A DNA stretch of 64,000 bases from Kosakonia sp. H02 (GTDB taxonomy: Bacteria; Pseudomonadota; Gammaproteobacteria; Enterobacterales; Enterobacteriaceae), in contig CP131915.1 in the NCBI GenBank assembly GCA_030704225.1, positions 1,922,001-1,986,000 of the forward strand, written 5' to 3'. Below, in pieces: positions 51,333 through 59,106 of the stretch. A model generated the notes under the pieces. It was given only the letters and a program-made list of their open reading frames with translations, was not told the DNA's origin and ran no database searches. Within the stretch, counting starts at the first letter, position 1. Each line of letters opens with the position of its first letter. Position numbers and translations under genes: made by a program.

Positions 51333-51782
51333 TTAGCCCGAACTTTTGGGGATGATGGAGATATGTCCATTGCGCTCGAGGATGGCAAATTTAATTTCCG
51401 CCAGAGAGACAATGCCCTGGTTGTTACGCGCCGACAGCATAATATCGTCGCGGGTGATATCCGCTTCGCGCATGTTTTCTGCCAGCATTTCGCCGTTTTC
51501 CACCAGCACCACCGGCGTGCCGTCAATAAAATTTTCCGCGCCTTTGACATACTTTTTCAGCGTGCCGAACAGGATATCGACTACCACCAGCGTGATGATG
51601 GTGAGCGCCGCGCCGGTGACGGAAAAATCATTGCCCAGCAGCGCTTGTTGGGTGGCTTCACTGATGATTAGCAACAAAATCAAATCAAACGAGGTCATCT
51701 GCAATAACGCGCGCCGACCGGCGATTTTAAACACCACCATCAGCACCAGATAAATAGCCACCGCCCGCAAAACCATGTCCAT
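51333..51782 (-). CDS. DUF421 (YetF-like) membrane protein
   Basis: A 149-residue protein with an N-terminal membrane part (AIYLVLMVVFKIAG, FDLILLLIISEAT, GAALTIITLVVVDILFG) and a cytoplasmic C-terminal part containing the DUF421 hallmark IDGTPVVLVENGEMLAENMREADITRDDIM. Relatives such as YetF and YcaP have no settled role; in Bacillus some assist spore-protein insertion or germination. It follows the 166-residue membrane protein gene by 10 bp, so the pair is probably co-transcribed. Confidence 0.85.
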   Translation of the reverse strand: MDMVLRAVAIYLVLMVVFKIAGRRALLQMTSFDLILLLIISEATQQALLGNDFSVTGAALTIITLVVVDILFGTLKKYVKGAENFIDGTPVVLVENGEMLAENMREADITRDDIMLSARNNQGIVSLAEIKFAILERNGHISIIPKSSG

Positions 51783-51792
51783 TGCTCTCTCC

Positions 51793-52293
51793 TTATGGCC
51801 AGATAAATTGTTTCACTGCCACCGGCGCTGCGCCGTTAAGGGAAATCTGCGCGTCGCTGCTGCCCACGCCCTGTGGCGTTAGCCCGAGCCACACGGTGAA
51901 AGGTTTGTCCGCCTGCGGGCGGGCATACTCCAGTACCAGTTCGCCGTTCTGGCTGTACATCTTCAGCGGCTGCGGTTGCAGGGTGCGGATCTCGAAATCC
52001 TGCATAAAATCCCCACCGAGGGCAAAAACGGCACGGTTTGCCTGGGCGGGGTTGGCGGTGAGCTGCATATCAATATCGCTTTGTAATCGCGCAAAACGAT
52101 CGTAATGCACGGTAAGCGCGTGGTCGGCGCTGCTGGCCGTTTTCGCGCTGAGCCAGCCCCGGGAAAACAGCCCGCCCAGCGCGGCAACCACAATCAGTAG
52201 CAGAATAATGGCCCCGCCTTTTTGCATTAGCATTTCAATGTGCAGCCAGAAGGGGCTATCAACAACCGGGTATTGATGCTGTTTTTGCGCCAT
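51793..52293 (-). CDS. Membrane-anchored protein of unknown function
   Basis: A 166-residue protein with one clear membrane helix (GGAIILLLIVVAALGGLFSRG, about residues 26-46) after a short cytoplasmic N-terminus, then an extracytoplasmic domain rich in short beta-like segments (QPLKMYSQNGELVLEYARPQ; FTVWLGLTPQGVG). GGAGGG precedes the ATG. I do not recognise the family. It probably forms an operon with the DUF421 gene downstream. Confidence 0.75.
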   Translation of the reverse strand: MAQKQHQYPVVDSPFWLHIEMLMQKGGAIILLLIVVAALGGLFSRGWLSAKTASSADHALTVHYDRFARLQSDIDMQLTANPAQANRAVFALGGDFMQDFEIRTLQPQPLKMYSQNGELVLEYARPQADKPFTVWLGLTPQGVGSSDAQISLNGAAPVAVKQFIWP

Positions 52294-52380
52294 GCGCCCT
52301 CCACGGGATCGCTAAAAGTCACGTGTAGAGTGTAGATGAGGCGCGAAGAAAGGGCGCTTCGTTGTGAAGCGCTTAGGAAT

Positions 52381-53154
52381 TTACTGAGAAAGGCGGGGCG
52401 TGACGCGCCCGTGTAGCGCCGGGTTGTCGCTCTCATCTTTCAGACGCACGCCGGTAAGGCGGCGCAAAAAGGCCTGCTCCAGCAACCAGGCGAGCTTAAA
52501 GGCGGCAGCGTCAAACTTCAGCCCTTCCGGGCGAATATTGGAGATGCAGTTGCGCTCAGACTCAATGCGTGTGCGCGCCGGTTTCCAGGTGAGATAAACG
52601 CCGAGGCTATCCGGTGATGACAGCCCCGGGCGCTCGCCAATCAGCATCGCCACCGCTTTGCTGCCGAGCGTTTCGCCGATGTCATCACCCAATGCCACGC
52701 GCGACTGGTGCGCCAGCACAATCGGGCCCAGGGAAATCCCCAGCGTGTACAGATACGGCAGCAGCGCCGCAATCAGCGGCACCGCCTGGCGATGTACCGC
52801 GTGGGACGAGAGCCCATCGCCAATCACCAGCAGCAGGTCATGGGCCGCCGGGCGGCTGGCGGTAAGCCGGGCGCGGCTTTCGTCACTTAACATGCGCCCT
52901 AAATCCGGGCGATTAAGATAGGTGTGCCTGTCGGGAGCCGCGCTGTGGGCATCCAGGGTTTTTAGCCCCAGCTCGTGAAGTTGAACAGCCAGGCTTTCGC
53001 TGTCAAACGGCTGGTGGATGGCGTCCCGCGCCTGGGCATGGGCGAGGCCAAAGTTGAGCACTTCCTGCGTTGGCAGGCTTGCGCCACTGCGCCCGAGCGC
53101 GATGCGGGCATCGGTAAATTCGCGCAGCAGTGACCAGGCATCGGGTGGGTTCAT
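52381..53154 (-). CDS. eutC: Ethanolamine ammonia-lyase small subunit
   Basis: Light subunit of the coenzyme-B12-dependent lyase that splits ethanolamine into acetaldehyde and ammonia. Core motifs are intact: RIALGRSGASLPTQEVL, YLNRPDLGRML, VIGDGLSSHAVHRQAVPL, GERPGLSSPDSLGVYLTW and RNCISNIRPEGL. At 257 residues it is about 40 shorter than E. coli EutC and lacks the N-terminal helix that targets the enzyme to the Eut microcompartment. The start overlaps the eutB stop (ATGA). Fits a free cytoplasmic enzyme. Confidence 0.95.
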   Translation of the reverse strand: MNPPDAWSLLREFTDARIALGRSGASLPTQEVLNFGLAHAQARDAIHQPFDSESLAVQLHELGLKTLDAHSAAPDRHTYLNRPDLGRMLSDESRARLTASRPAAHDLLLVIGDGLSSHAVHRQAVPLIAALLPYLYTLGISLGPIVLAHQSRVALGDDIGETLGSKAVAMLIGERPGLSSPDSLGVYLTWKPARTRIESERNCISNIRPEGLKFDAAAFKLAWLLEQAFLRRLTGVRLKDESDNPALHGRVTPRLSQ

Positions 53155-54539
53155 GCGTGCGCTCCTTGTGGCAACACGGTGAGCAGCGGATGGTTCGCGC
53201 CGGTGAGGCGCAACTGGCCGTGGCTGTCGATAATCTGCATTTTTGTCAGCCAGTCGGCAAATTCAGGCGCATGTTTCAGCCCCAGCAGACGGCGGGCGTA
53301 GAGCGCGTCGTGAAACGAGGTGCTCTGGTAGTTGAGCATGATGTCATCCGCGCCCGGTACGCCAATCAAAAACGTCAGCCCGGCGGTGCACAGCAGCGTC
53401 AGCAGGGTGTCCATATCATCCTGATCCGCTTCGGCGTGGTTGGTATAGCAAACATCGCAGCCAATCGGCAGCCCCATCAATTTGCCGCAGAAGTGATCCT
53501 CCAGCCCGGCGCGGATGATCTGTTTGCCGTCATAGAGATATTCCGGGCCGATAAACCCGACCACGGTATTGACCAGCAGCGGTTTAAAATGGCGCGCCAC
53601 GGCGTAAGCGCGCGCTTCGCAGGTTTGTTGATCGACGCCAAAATGGGCGTTCGCCGAGAGGCAACTGCCCTGGCCGGTTTCGAAATACATCACGTTATTG
53701 CCGAGCGTCCCGCGTTTGAGGCTCAGCGCGGCGTCATGGGCTTCCTGTAACAGCGCAAGGTTGATGCCAAAACCGCTGTTGGCCGCTTCCGTACCGGCAA
53801 CGGACTGGAACACCAGATCTACCGGCGATCCGCGCTCGATCAACTGCAAGGTGTTGGTGACGTGGGTCAGGACGCAGGATTGGGTGGGGATGGCGAAGCG
53901 GTCAATAATATCCGCCATCATATGGTTCAGTTTGTCGAGCACCGGCAGGCTGTCGCTGGCGGGGTTAATGCCGACCACCGCATCACCCGCGCCATACAAC
54001 AGGCCATCAAGCATACTGGCGGCGATGCCTTTTAGATCGTCGGTCGGGTGGTTGGGCTGCAAACGTACGCTAAGGTGCCCCGGCAGACCAATGGTGTTGC
54101 GAAAGCGGGTGATGACGCTGCATTTTTTGGCCGCGAGGATCAGATCCTGGTTGCGCATCAGTTTGCTGACTGCTGCGGCCATTTCCGGCGTTACCGCCGG
54201 GGCAATCTGGCTGAGTGTTGCGGTGTCGGTGCTGTCGGCCAGCAGCCAGTCACGAAACTCGCCCACCGTTAAATGGCGAATGCGGGCAAAAGCCGCCGCG
54301 TCATGGGTGTCGATGATAAGGCGGGTGACCTCATCCTCTTCATAAGGAATTATCGGATTGTCGAGAAGGGCGCGCAGCGGCAGATCCGCAAGGGCGATTT
54401 TCGCCGCCATTCGCTCCTCAGCCGATTGCGCCGCAACGCCTGCCAGCACATCCCCGGAGCGCGCCGGGGAAGCTTTTGCCAGCAGTTCTTTCAGGCTGGC
54501 GAACGAATACGTGCGGTGCGCCAGAGTGGTTTTATACAT
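53151..54539 (-). CDS. eutB: Ethanolamine ammonia-lyase large subunit
   Basis: Catalytic heavy subunit with the (beta/alpha)8 barrel that holds substrate and B12. 462 residues. Recognisable segments: VMYFETGQGSCLSANAHFGVDQQTCEARAYAVAR, GLPIGCDVCYTNHAEADQDDMD and PGADDIMLNYQSTSFHDALYARRLLGLKHAPEFADWL. It lies 9 bp after the permease gene and overlaps eutC, giving the operon eat-eutB-eutC. No eutA reactivase, shell, aldehyde dehydrogenase or regulator gene is seen nearby. Confidence 0.97.
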   Translation of the reverse strand: MYKTTLAHRTYSFASLKELLAKASPARSGDVLAGVAAQSAEERMAAKIALADLPLRALLDNPIIPYEEDEVTRLIIDTHDAAAFARIRHLTVGEFRDWLLADSTDTATLSQIAPAVTPEMAAAVSKLMRNQDLILAAKKCSVITRFRNTIGLPGHLSVRLQPNHPTDDLKGIAASMLDGLLYGAGDAVVGINPASDSLPVLDKLNHMMADIIDRFAIPTQSCVLTHVTNTLQLIERGSPVDLVFQSVAGTEAANSGFGINLALLQEAHDAALSLKRGTLGNNVMYFETGQGSCLSANAHFGVDQQTCEARAYAVARHFKPLLVNTVVGFIGPEYLYDGKQIIRAGLEDHFCGKLMGLPIGCDVCYTNHAEADQDDMDTLLTLLCTAGLTFLIGVPGADDIMLNYQSTSFHDALYARRLLGLKHAPEFADWLTKMQIIDSHGQLRLTGANHPLLTVLPQGAHA

Positions 54540-54548
54540 TGAGTCTCC

Positions 54549-55925
54549 TCAGGAGATCGCACGCAGTTGCGGGTCCATTTCAGCACGCCCACGCGCGTGA
54601 GCCGTTTTGCGAAACCACAAATAACCGCCCAGCATCATGATGGCGAAAATCAGCGCCAGCAGGGTGTTGTACCACACCATCGCCACCAGGCAGATCACCG
54701 CCATGCCCAGTGCAAACGCGGGCGCAAACGGAAACAGCGGCGCTTTAAACGGCCTTTCCAGTTTCGGCTCGCTGCGACGCAGCTTGAACAGCGCCGCCAT
54801 CGAGGTGATATACATAACGATAGCCCCGAATACCGACATCGTCACAATACAGGCGGTAAGCGGCATGCCGCTGATGGTGATTAGCGAGTCGGAAAAAATC
54901 GCCGCAATACCGACCACGCCGCCAGCGAGGATCGCCAGATGCGGCGTGCGGGTTTTACGGTTGAGGTTCGCAAGGCTCGCCGGGAGATAACCGGCGCGCG
55001 CCAGGGAGTAAATCTGGCGTGAATAACCCATGATGATGCCGTGAAACGACGCCACCAGACCAAACAGGCCGAGCCACACCAGCATATGCAGCCAGCCGCT
55101 GCTGTTGCCCACCACCACTTTCATCGCCTGCGGCAGGGGATCGTTAATGTTCGACAGCGCACGCCAGTCGCCGACGCCACCGGCAAAGATCATCACGCCG
55201 ACCGCCAGCACGGTCAGGGTCAGAATACCGCCGCCGAGGGCGCGGGGAATGGTGCGTTTGGGGTCTTTGGCTTCTTCTGCCGCCATTGACGCGCCTTCAA
55301 TCGCCAGAAAGAACCAGATAGCAAATGGAATGGCGGCGAACATGCCCGGCAGCGCCAGGCCGCTGAAACTCTCTGCGCCCGCCCAGCCGTTGGCGGTAAA
55401 GTTGCTCCAGGAGAAACCCGGGGCGACCACGCCCATAAATACCAGCAGCTCGAAAATCGCCAGCAGGGTGACAATCAGTTCGAAGGTGGCGGCAATGCCG
55501 ACGCCAAGAATATTCAGCGTCATAAAGATAATGTACGCCCCGCAGGCCACCCATTTGGGATCCCACGTCGGGAACTGCACATTCAGGTAGGCGCCAATCG
55601 CCATGGCGATAGCCGGTGGAGCAAAGACAAATTCAATCAGTGTCGCAAAACCGGCAATAAACCCGCCCGTTGGCCCAAAGGCGCGGTAGGCATAAGCGAA
55701 TGGGCCACCGGCATGGGGAATGGCGGTGGTGAGTTCGGTAAAACTGAAGATAAAGGCGCAGTACATGGCGGCAATCAGCAGGGCGACAATCAGAAAGCCA
55801 AGCGTGCCCGCCTGCGACCAACCGTAGCTCCAGCCGAAATACTCGCCGGAAATCACCAGCCCGACGGCAATGCCCCATAAACGGAAACTGCCGAGTGTTC
55901 TTTTAAGTGTTGTTTGTGTACTCAT
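54549..55925 (-). CDS. eat: Ethanolamine permease (APC superfamily)
   Basis: A 458-residue amino-acid/polyamine/organocation-type permease with about 12 hydrophobic helices. The first (LWGIAVGLVISGEYFGWSYGW) carries the glycine-rich unwound segment typical of the fold, and IPHAGGPFAYAYRAFGPTGGF is conserved in Eat proteins. Its linkage to eutBC fixes ethanolamine as substrate. I place the start at ATG-55925 (GAGG upstream); ATG-55943 would shorten the leader from the sigma-54 promoter at 55965. Confidence 0.92.
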   Translation of the reverse strand: MSTQTTLKRTLGSFRLWGIAVGLVISGEYFGWSYGWSQAGTLGFLIVALLIAAMYCAFIFSFTELTTAIPHAGGPFAYAYRAFGPTGGFIAGFATLIEFVFAPPAIAMAIGAYLNVQFPTWDPKWVACGAYIIFMTLNILGVGIAATFELIVTLLAIFELLVFMGVVAPGFSWSNFTANGWAGAESFSGLALPGMFAAIPFAIWFFLAIEGASMAAEEAKDPKRTIPRALGGGILTLTVLAVGVMIFAGGVGDWRALSNINDPLPQAMKVVVGNSSGWLHMLVWLGLFGLVASFHGIIMGYSRQIYSLARAGYLPASLANLNRKTRTPHLAILAGGVVGIAAIFSDSLITISGMPLTACIVTMSVFGAIVMYITSMAALFKLRRSEPKLERPFKAPLFPFAPAFALGMAVICLVAMVWYNTLLALIFAIMMLGGYLWFRKTAHARGRAEMDPQLRAIS

Positions 55926-55964
55926 TATTGACTGCCTCGCCATTGAACGCTGTTCGTAAAGATG

Positions 55965-55980
55965 TGCAAAGGCAGTGCCA
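55965..55980 (-). promoter_or_regulatory. Sigma-54 promoter of eat-eutBC
   Basis: Minus-strand TGGCAC-TGCCT-TTGCA is a perfect match to the sigma-54 consensus TGGCAC-N5-TTGCA, oriented toward eat. Transcription would begin near 55954, about 29 bases before the ATG at 55925. Confidence 0.85.
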
Positions 55981-56032
55981 GAAACGCAAAGGGCGTGGAT
56001 TCAGTGGTTGAGAGAAGAAGGCGAGAAAAGCG

Positions 56033-56049
56033 GGCAGCATTTTGGTGCA
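56033..56049 (-). promoter_or_regulatory. Candidate NtrC binding site upstream of eat
   Basis: Minus-strand TGCACCAAAATGCTGCC agrees at about 14 of 17 positions with the strong glnA NtrC site. Its centre is about 87 bp upstream of the predicted start point. A weaker similar sequence, TTCACCAATGCAGGGCA, lies at 56053-56069, two helical turns further up. Both are inferred sites. Confidence 0.65.
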
Positions 56050-56106
56050 CGCTGCCCTGCATTGGTGAAAGTGAATATTCGGACAATACCGCCCAATGGC
56101 GCTGCG

Positions 56107-56166
56107 CTTATCCGGCCTACGTTACTCCATTCTGTAGGCCGGATAAGGCGTTAGCCGCCATCCGGC
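56107..56166. repeat. BIME: two REP units, one covering the olsF stop codon
   Basis: CGCTTATCCGGCCTACG is followed by TGTAGGCCGGATAAGGCG and CGCCATCCGGCAACGG. The acyltransferase stop codon (56151-56153) lies inside the second unit, so the final residues LPDGG of that protein are encoded by REP sequence. Confidence 0.85.
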
Positions 56167-57872
56167 AACGGTGCCAGATGTGTCCCAATATAACGCTCAT
56201 ACCGGTGAGCTTTCAGGCGGGTTAAATCCACCAGCACCAGACCGTCAACGCAGTTGTTAAAATCCGGGTCGCAGCCGAAGTCGATAAACTGCACGCCGCC
56301 GGGCTCGCACAGTTCAGAGTACTGTTTATACAGCGGTGGAATGCCGCAGCCCAGATTGCCCAGCAAGGATTTCAGGCGCGTCAGATCGTCGGTGTAATCT
56401 TCGCCGCCAAACTGGGCGAGCACTTCGGGTAAGGTGGCTGGCCACGGGCGACGCGATGAAGCCAGCGGCCAGGTGGCCGGGAACCACAAACGGTAGAACG
56501 CCACCAGCAGATCCCGCGCCGCAGGCGGCATGCCGCCGGAAATAGAGACCGGGCCAAACAGATAGCGGTATTGCGGGTAGCGCGCCAGATACGCGCCAAT
56601 ACCTGACCATAAATAATCCAGCCCGCGCCGACCCCAGTAACGCGGTTGAATAAAACTGCGCCCCAGCTCAAGCCCTTCGCGCAGCACGTCTGCCATGCGT
56701 TCATCGTAATGAAACAGACTGTAGCTATAGAGCCCTTCCGGGCCGTGGGCGGCAAGTTGTGGCGCGGTTGGCGTAAAGCGGTATGCGCCCACGATTTCCA
56801 GATCGGCGTCATCCCACAGGATCAGATGCAGGTAATCGTCGTCATATTTATCCGTATCACGACGTTTACCGCTGCCTTCACCCACCGCACGGAAGGCAAT
56901 TTCCCGCAGCCGACCGAGTTCACGCAATAGCGGCGCGTCTTCCTGCCCGTTGCGCTGCCAGAGGTAGATAATTTTGCCGTCTGCCGTGCGCCCAAGGCAC
57001 TCGGCGTGGTTAAGTTCACGGCGCAGCGTGGCCCTGTCTTCCGGGCGGGCAATCGCGCACTCGGTTTTGAACGGGCCGGGCAATCCCTTGCCAAGACGCA
57101 GGACATGCTGGCGACACTTATCGGCCAGCTCGCGTGGCGCGAGTGCGCTTGCGTGCCAGCTATCCCAGGGAATGCGCTGCCCAATTTTGATCGGCAGGCT
57201 GCTGTTCTGGCGGCGAAACATCTGTTGCATCAACAGCAGCAACGGCAAGGTTCCCGACACCATGGCGCTGGCGTAAAACAGCGCGCTGTTGCGGGCATCA
57301 ATCCAGGCGGGCAGCAGCGGGGCGCGGAATTTGTTCGCCAGTTTGATAAAACCGGCGTGCCAGCTTTTATCGCGGATGCCTTTGCGGGTCAGGCGGGAGA
57401 CTTCCCCTGCCGGAAAGAAGATCAGCACGCCGCCGCTTTGCAGGTGGTTTTCCATCTGCTGTAAGGAGGATTTACGCGTGCGCCCGCCCATATTATCCAC
57501 CGGGATAAACAGCGAGCTTAGCGGTTCCAGATGAGTCAGCATGCGGTTGGTGACCACTTTCACATCGCGGCGCACGCGCGAGACGGCATACATCAGCGCC
57601 ATGCCATCCAGCGTGCCGGTTGGGTGGTTGGCGATAATCACCAGCGGGCCGTGTTCGGGGATTTGTTCAAGGTCGTGAGCGGGAATGGTGCAGCGGATGT
57701 GTAAGTGGTCGAAGACTTGTTCCACCATATCCAGCCCTTTCAGGTGGCGGTGGCGTGCGGCGAATTGCTGGAACTCCTGTTCGTAAAACAGGCGTCTGAG
57801 CAGATTTTTTTGCCAGGGCGCGGGTCTGGCCTGCGGCCAGAGATCCTCAAGTACGCTGTCGAGACTAAACAT
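56151..57872 (-). CDS. OlsF-like bifunctional acyltransferase (ornithine lipid synthesis candidate)
   Basis: A 573-residue two-domain protein. Residues up to about 270 form a PlsC-type O-acyltransferase (IIANHPTGTLDGMALMYAV with an H-x5-D active-site variant; FFPAGEVSR). The rest is a GNAT/hemolysin-type N-acyltransferase like OlsB (EIVGAYRFTPT; ELGRSFIQPRYWGRRGLDYLWSGIGAYL; GPVSISGGMPPAARDLLVAFYRLW). The same fusion is known in OlsF of Serratia, which makes ornithine lipids alone. It is expected at the inner membrane. Product and induction by low phosphate are not shown by the sequence. The end is provided by a REP element. Confidence 0.8.
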   Translation of the reverse strand: MFSLDSVLEDLWPQARPAPWQKNLLRRLFYEQEFQQFAARHRHLKGLDMVEQVFDHLHIRCTIPAHDLEQIPEHGPLVIIANHPTGTLDGMALMYAVSRVRRDVKVVTNRMLTHLEPLSSLFIPVDNMGGRTRKSSLQQMENHLQSGGVLIFFPAGEVSRLTRKGIRDKSWHAGFIKLANKFRAPLLPAWIDARNSALFYASAMVSGTLPLLLLMQQMFRRQNSSLPIKIGQRIPWDSWHASALAPRELADKCRQHVLRLGKGLPGPFKTECAIARPEDRATLRRELNHAECLGRTADGKIIYLWQRNGQEDAPLLRELGRLREIAFRAVGEGSGKRRDTDKYDDDYLHLILWDDADLEIVGAYRFTPTAPQLAAHGPEGLYSYSLFHYDERMADVLREGLELGRSFIQPRYWGRRGLDYLWSGIGAYLARYPQYRYLFGPVSISGGMPPAARDLLVAFYRLWFPATWPLASSRRPWPATLPEVLAQFGGEDYTDDLTRLKSLLGNLGCGIPPLYKQYSELCEPGGVQFIDFGCDPDFNNCVDGLVLVDLTRLKAHRYERYIGTHLAPLPDGG

Positions 57873-57978
57873 GGTGGTTTCTCCTCCCGTCTTGCCGATG
57901 ACAGTAGCGGGAGAAGATGACGCTTACATTTCATTACAATGAAGATATGACAATTCAAAGACGTGAGCAGAGATCGTT

Positions 57979-58006
57979 GTAAGCCGGATAGCCACCCTCC
58001 GGCATT
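57979..58006. repeat. REP-like element between hemB and the acyltransferase gene
   Basis: AAGCCGGATAG-CCACC-CTCCGGCATT, a short imperfect REP palindrome just beyond the hemB stop. Confidence 0.65.
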
Positions 58007-58015
58007 TTACAGCGA

Positions 58016-58987
58016 TCAGATCAGGCCGCGTTCGGAGAGATCGAGGGCGAAATACGTGAAGATAAGATCCGCACCGGCGCGTTTAATCGCGCTCAGGCTT
58101 TCCAGCACCACTTTATCTTCATCAATCGCGCCTGCCTGGGCGGCAAACTTGATCATCGAGTATTCACCGCTCACCTGATACGCGCCAAGCGGCAACTCGG
58201 TGCGCTCGCGGATATCGCGCAGAATATCCAGATACGCGCCCGCCGGTTTCACCATCAGGCAATCTGCCCCTTCCGCCTGGTCAATAAGCGACTCGCGGAT
58301 CGCTTCGCGGCGGTTCAACGGGTTCATCTGATAGGTTTTGCGATCGCCTTTCAGCGCCGTACCTGCCGCTTCACGGAACGGGCCGTAGAAGGACGACGCG
58401 AACTTGGTGGAATAAGACATGATGGCGGTATCGGTAAAGCCCGCTGCGTCCAGCGCCTGGCGGATCGCCTGCACCTGGCCGTCCATTGCCGCCGACGGGG
58501 CAATGAAATCCGCGCCTGCCGCTGCCGCCACCACCGCTTGTTTGCCGAGGTTCAGCAGCGTGGCGTCGTTATCGACGCCGTGATCGCACAGCACGCCGCA
58601 GTGGCCGTGGGACGTATATTCACAAAAACAGGTATCGGACATCACCACCATTTCCGGCACGGTCTCTTTGCAGATGCGCGACATCCGCGCCACCAGGCCG
58701 TTTTCCTGCCAGGTATCACTGCCGGTTTCATCCGTATGGTGCGAAATACCGAAGGTCATCACCGAGCGGATCCCGGCGTTGGCGATGCGCTCAATTTCAC
58801 GCGCGAGGTATTTTTCCGGAATGCGCATCACACCCGGCATGGCGGTGATGGCCTGGTAATCATCCAGCTCTTCTTCAACAAAAATAGGCAACACCAGGTC
58901 GTTTTTTGTCAGTGTTGTTTCTTCAAACAGGGCGCGCAGCGCAGGGGACTTACGCAGGCGGCGAGGACGGGTAATTAAATCGGTCAT
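58016..58987 (-). CDS. hemB: Delta-aminolevulinic acid dehydratase (porphobilinogen synthase)
   Basis: Joins two 5-aminolevulinate molecules to porphobilinogen, an early step of heme, siroheme and B12 synthesis. 323 residues. The zinc cysteines are in DTCFCEYTSHGHCGVLCDHG; the two Schiff-base lysines are in YSTKFASSFYGPF and LMVKPAGAYLDI. Start ATG-58987 is chosen; the frame reaching 59107 continues through the promoter region. It stands alone between ampH and the acyltransferase gene. Confidence 0.97.
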   Translation of the reverse strand: MTDLITRPRRLRKSPALRALFEETTLTKNDLVLPIFVEEELDDYQAITAMPGVMRIPEKYLAREIERIANAGIRSVMTFGISHHTDETGSDTWQENGLVARMSRICKETVPEMVVMSDTCFCEYTSHGHCGVLCDHGVDNDATLLNLGKQAVVAAAAGADFIAPSAAMDGQVQAIRQALDAAGFTDTAIMSYSTKFASSFYGPFREAAGTALKGDRKTYQMNPLNRREAIRESLIDQAEGADCLMVKPAGAYLDILRDIRERTELPLGAYQVSGEYSMIKFAAQAGAIDEDKVVLESLSAIKRAGADLIFTYFALDLSERGLI

Positions 58988-59106
58988 GGTATGCCTGATA
59001 TTTATGGAACAGATGGCGGTATTGTAGCCGAAAATATAAACCGATGTTTTACCAAAATCGCCGTTAAACGCGGGGCAGGCAGCAACACCGCCCACCCCGC
59101 CGGGCA

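Noticed and set aside
4258..58006. Repeated ~20-35 bp GC-rich palindromes at many gene ends, considered as a dispersed CRISPR or IS ends
   Set aside because: They carry the GCCGGAT...ATCCGGC REP pattern, lie singly or in opposed pairs between genes, and have no regular spacers or transposase.
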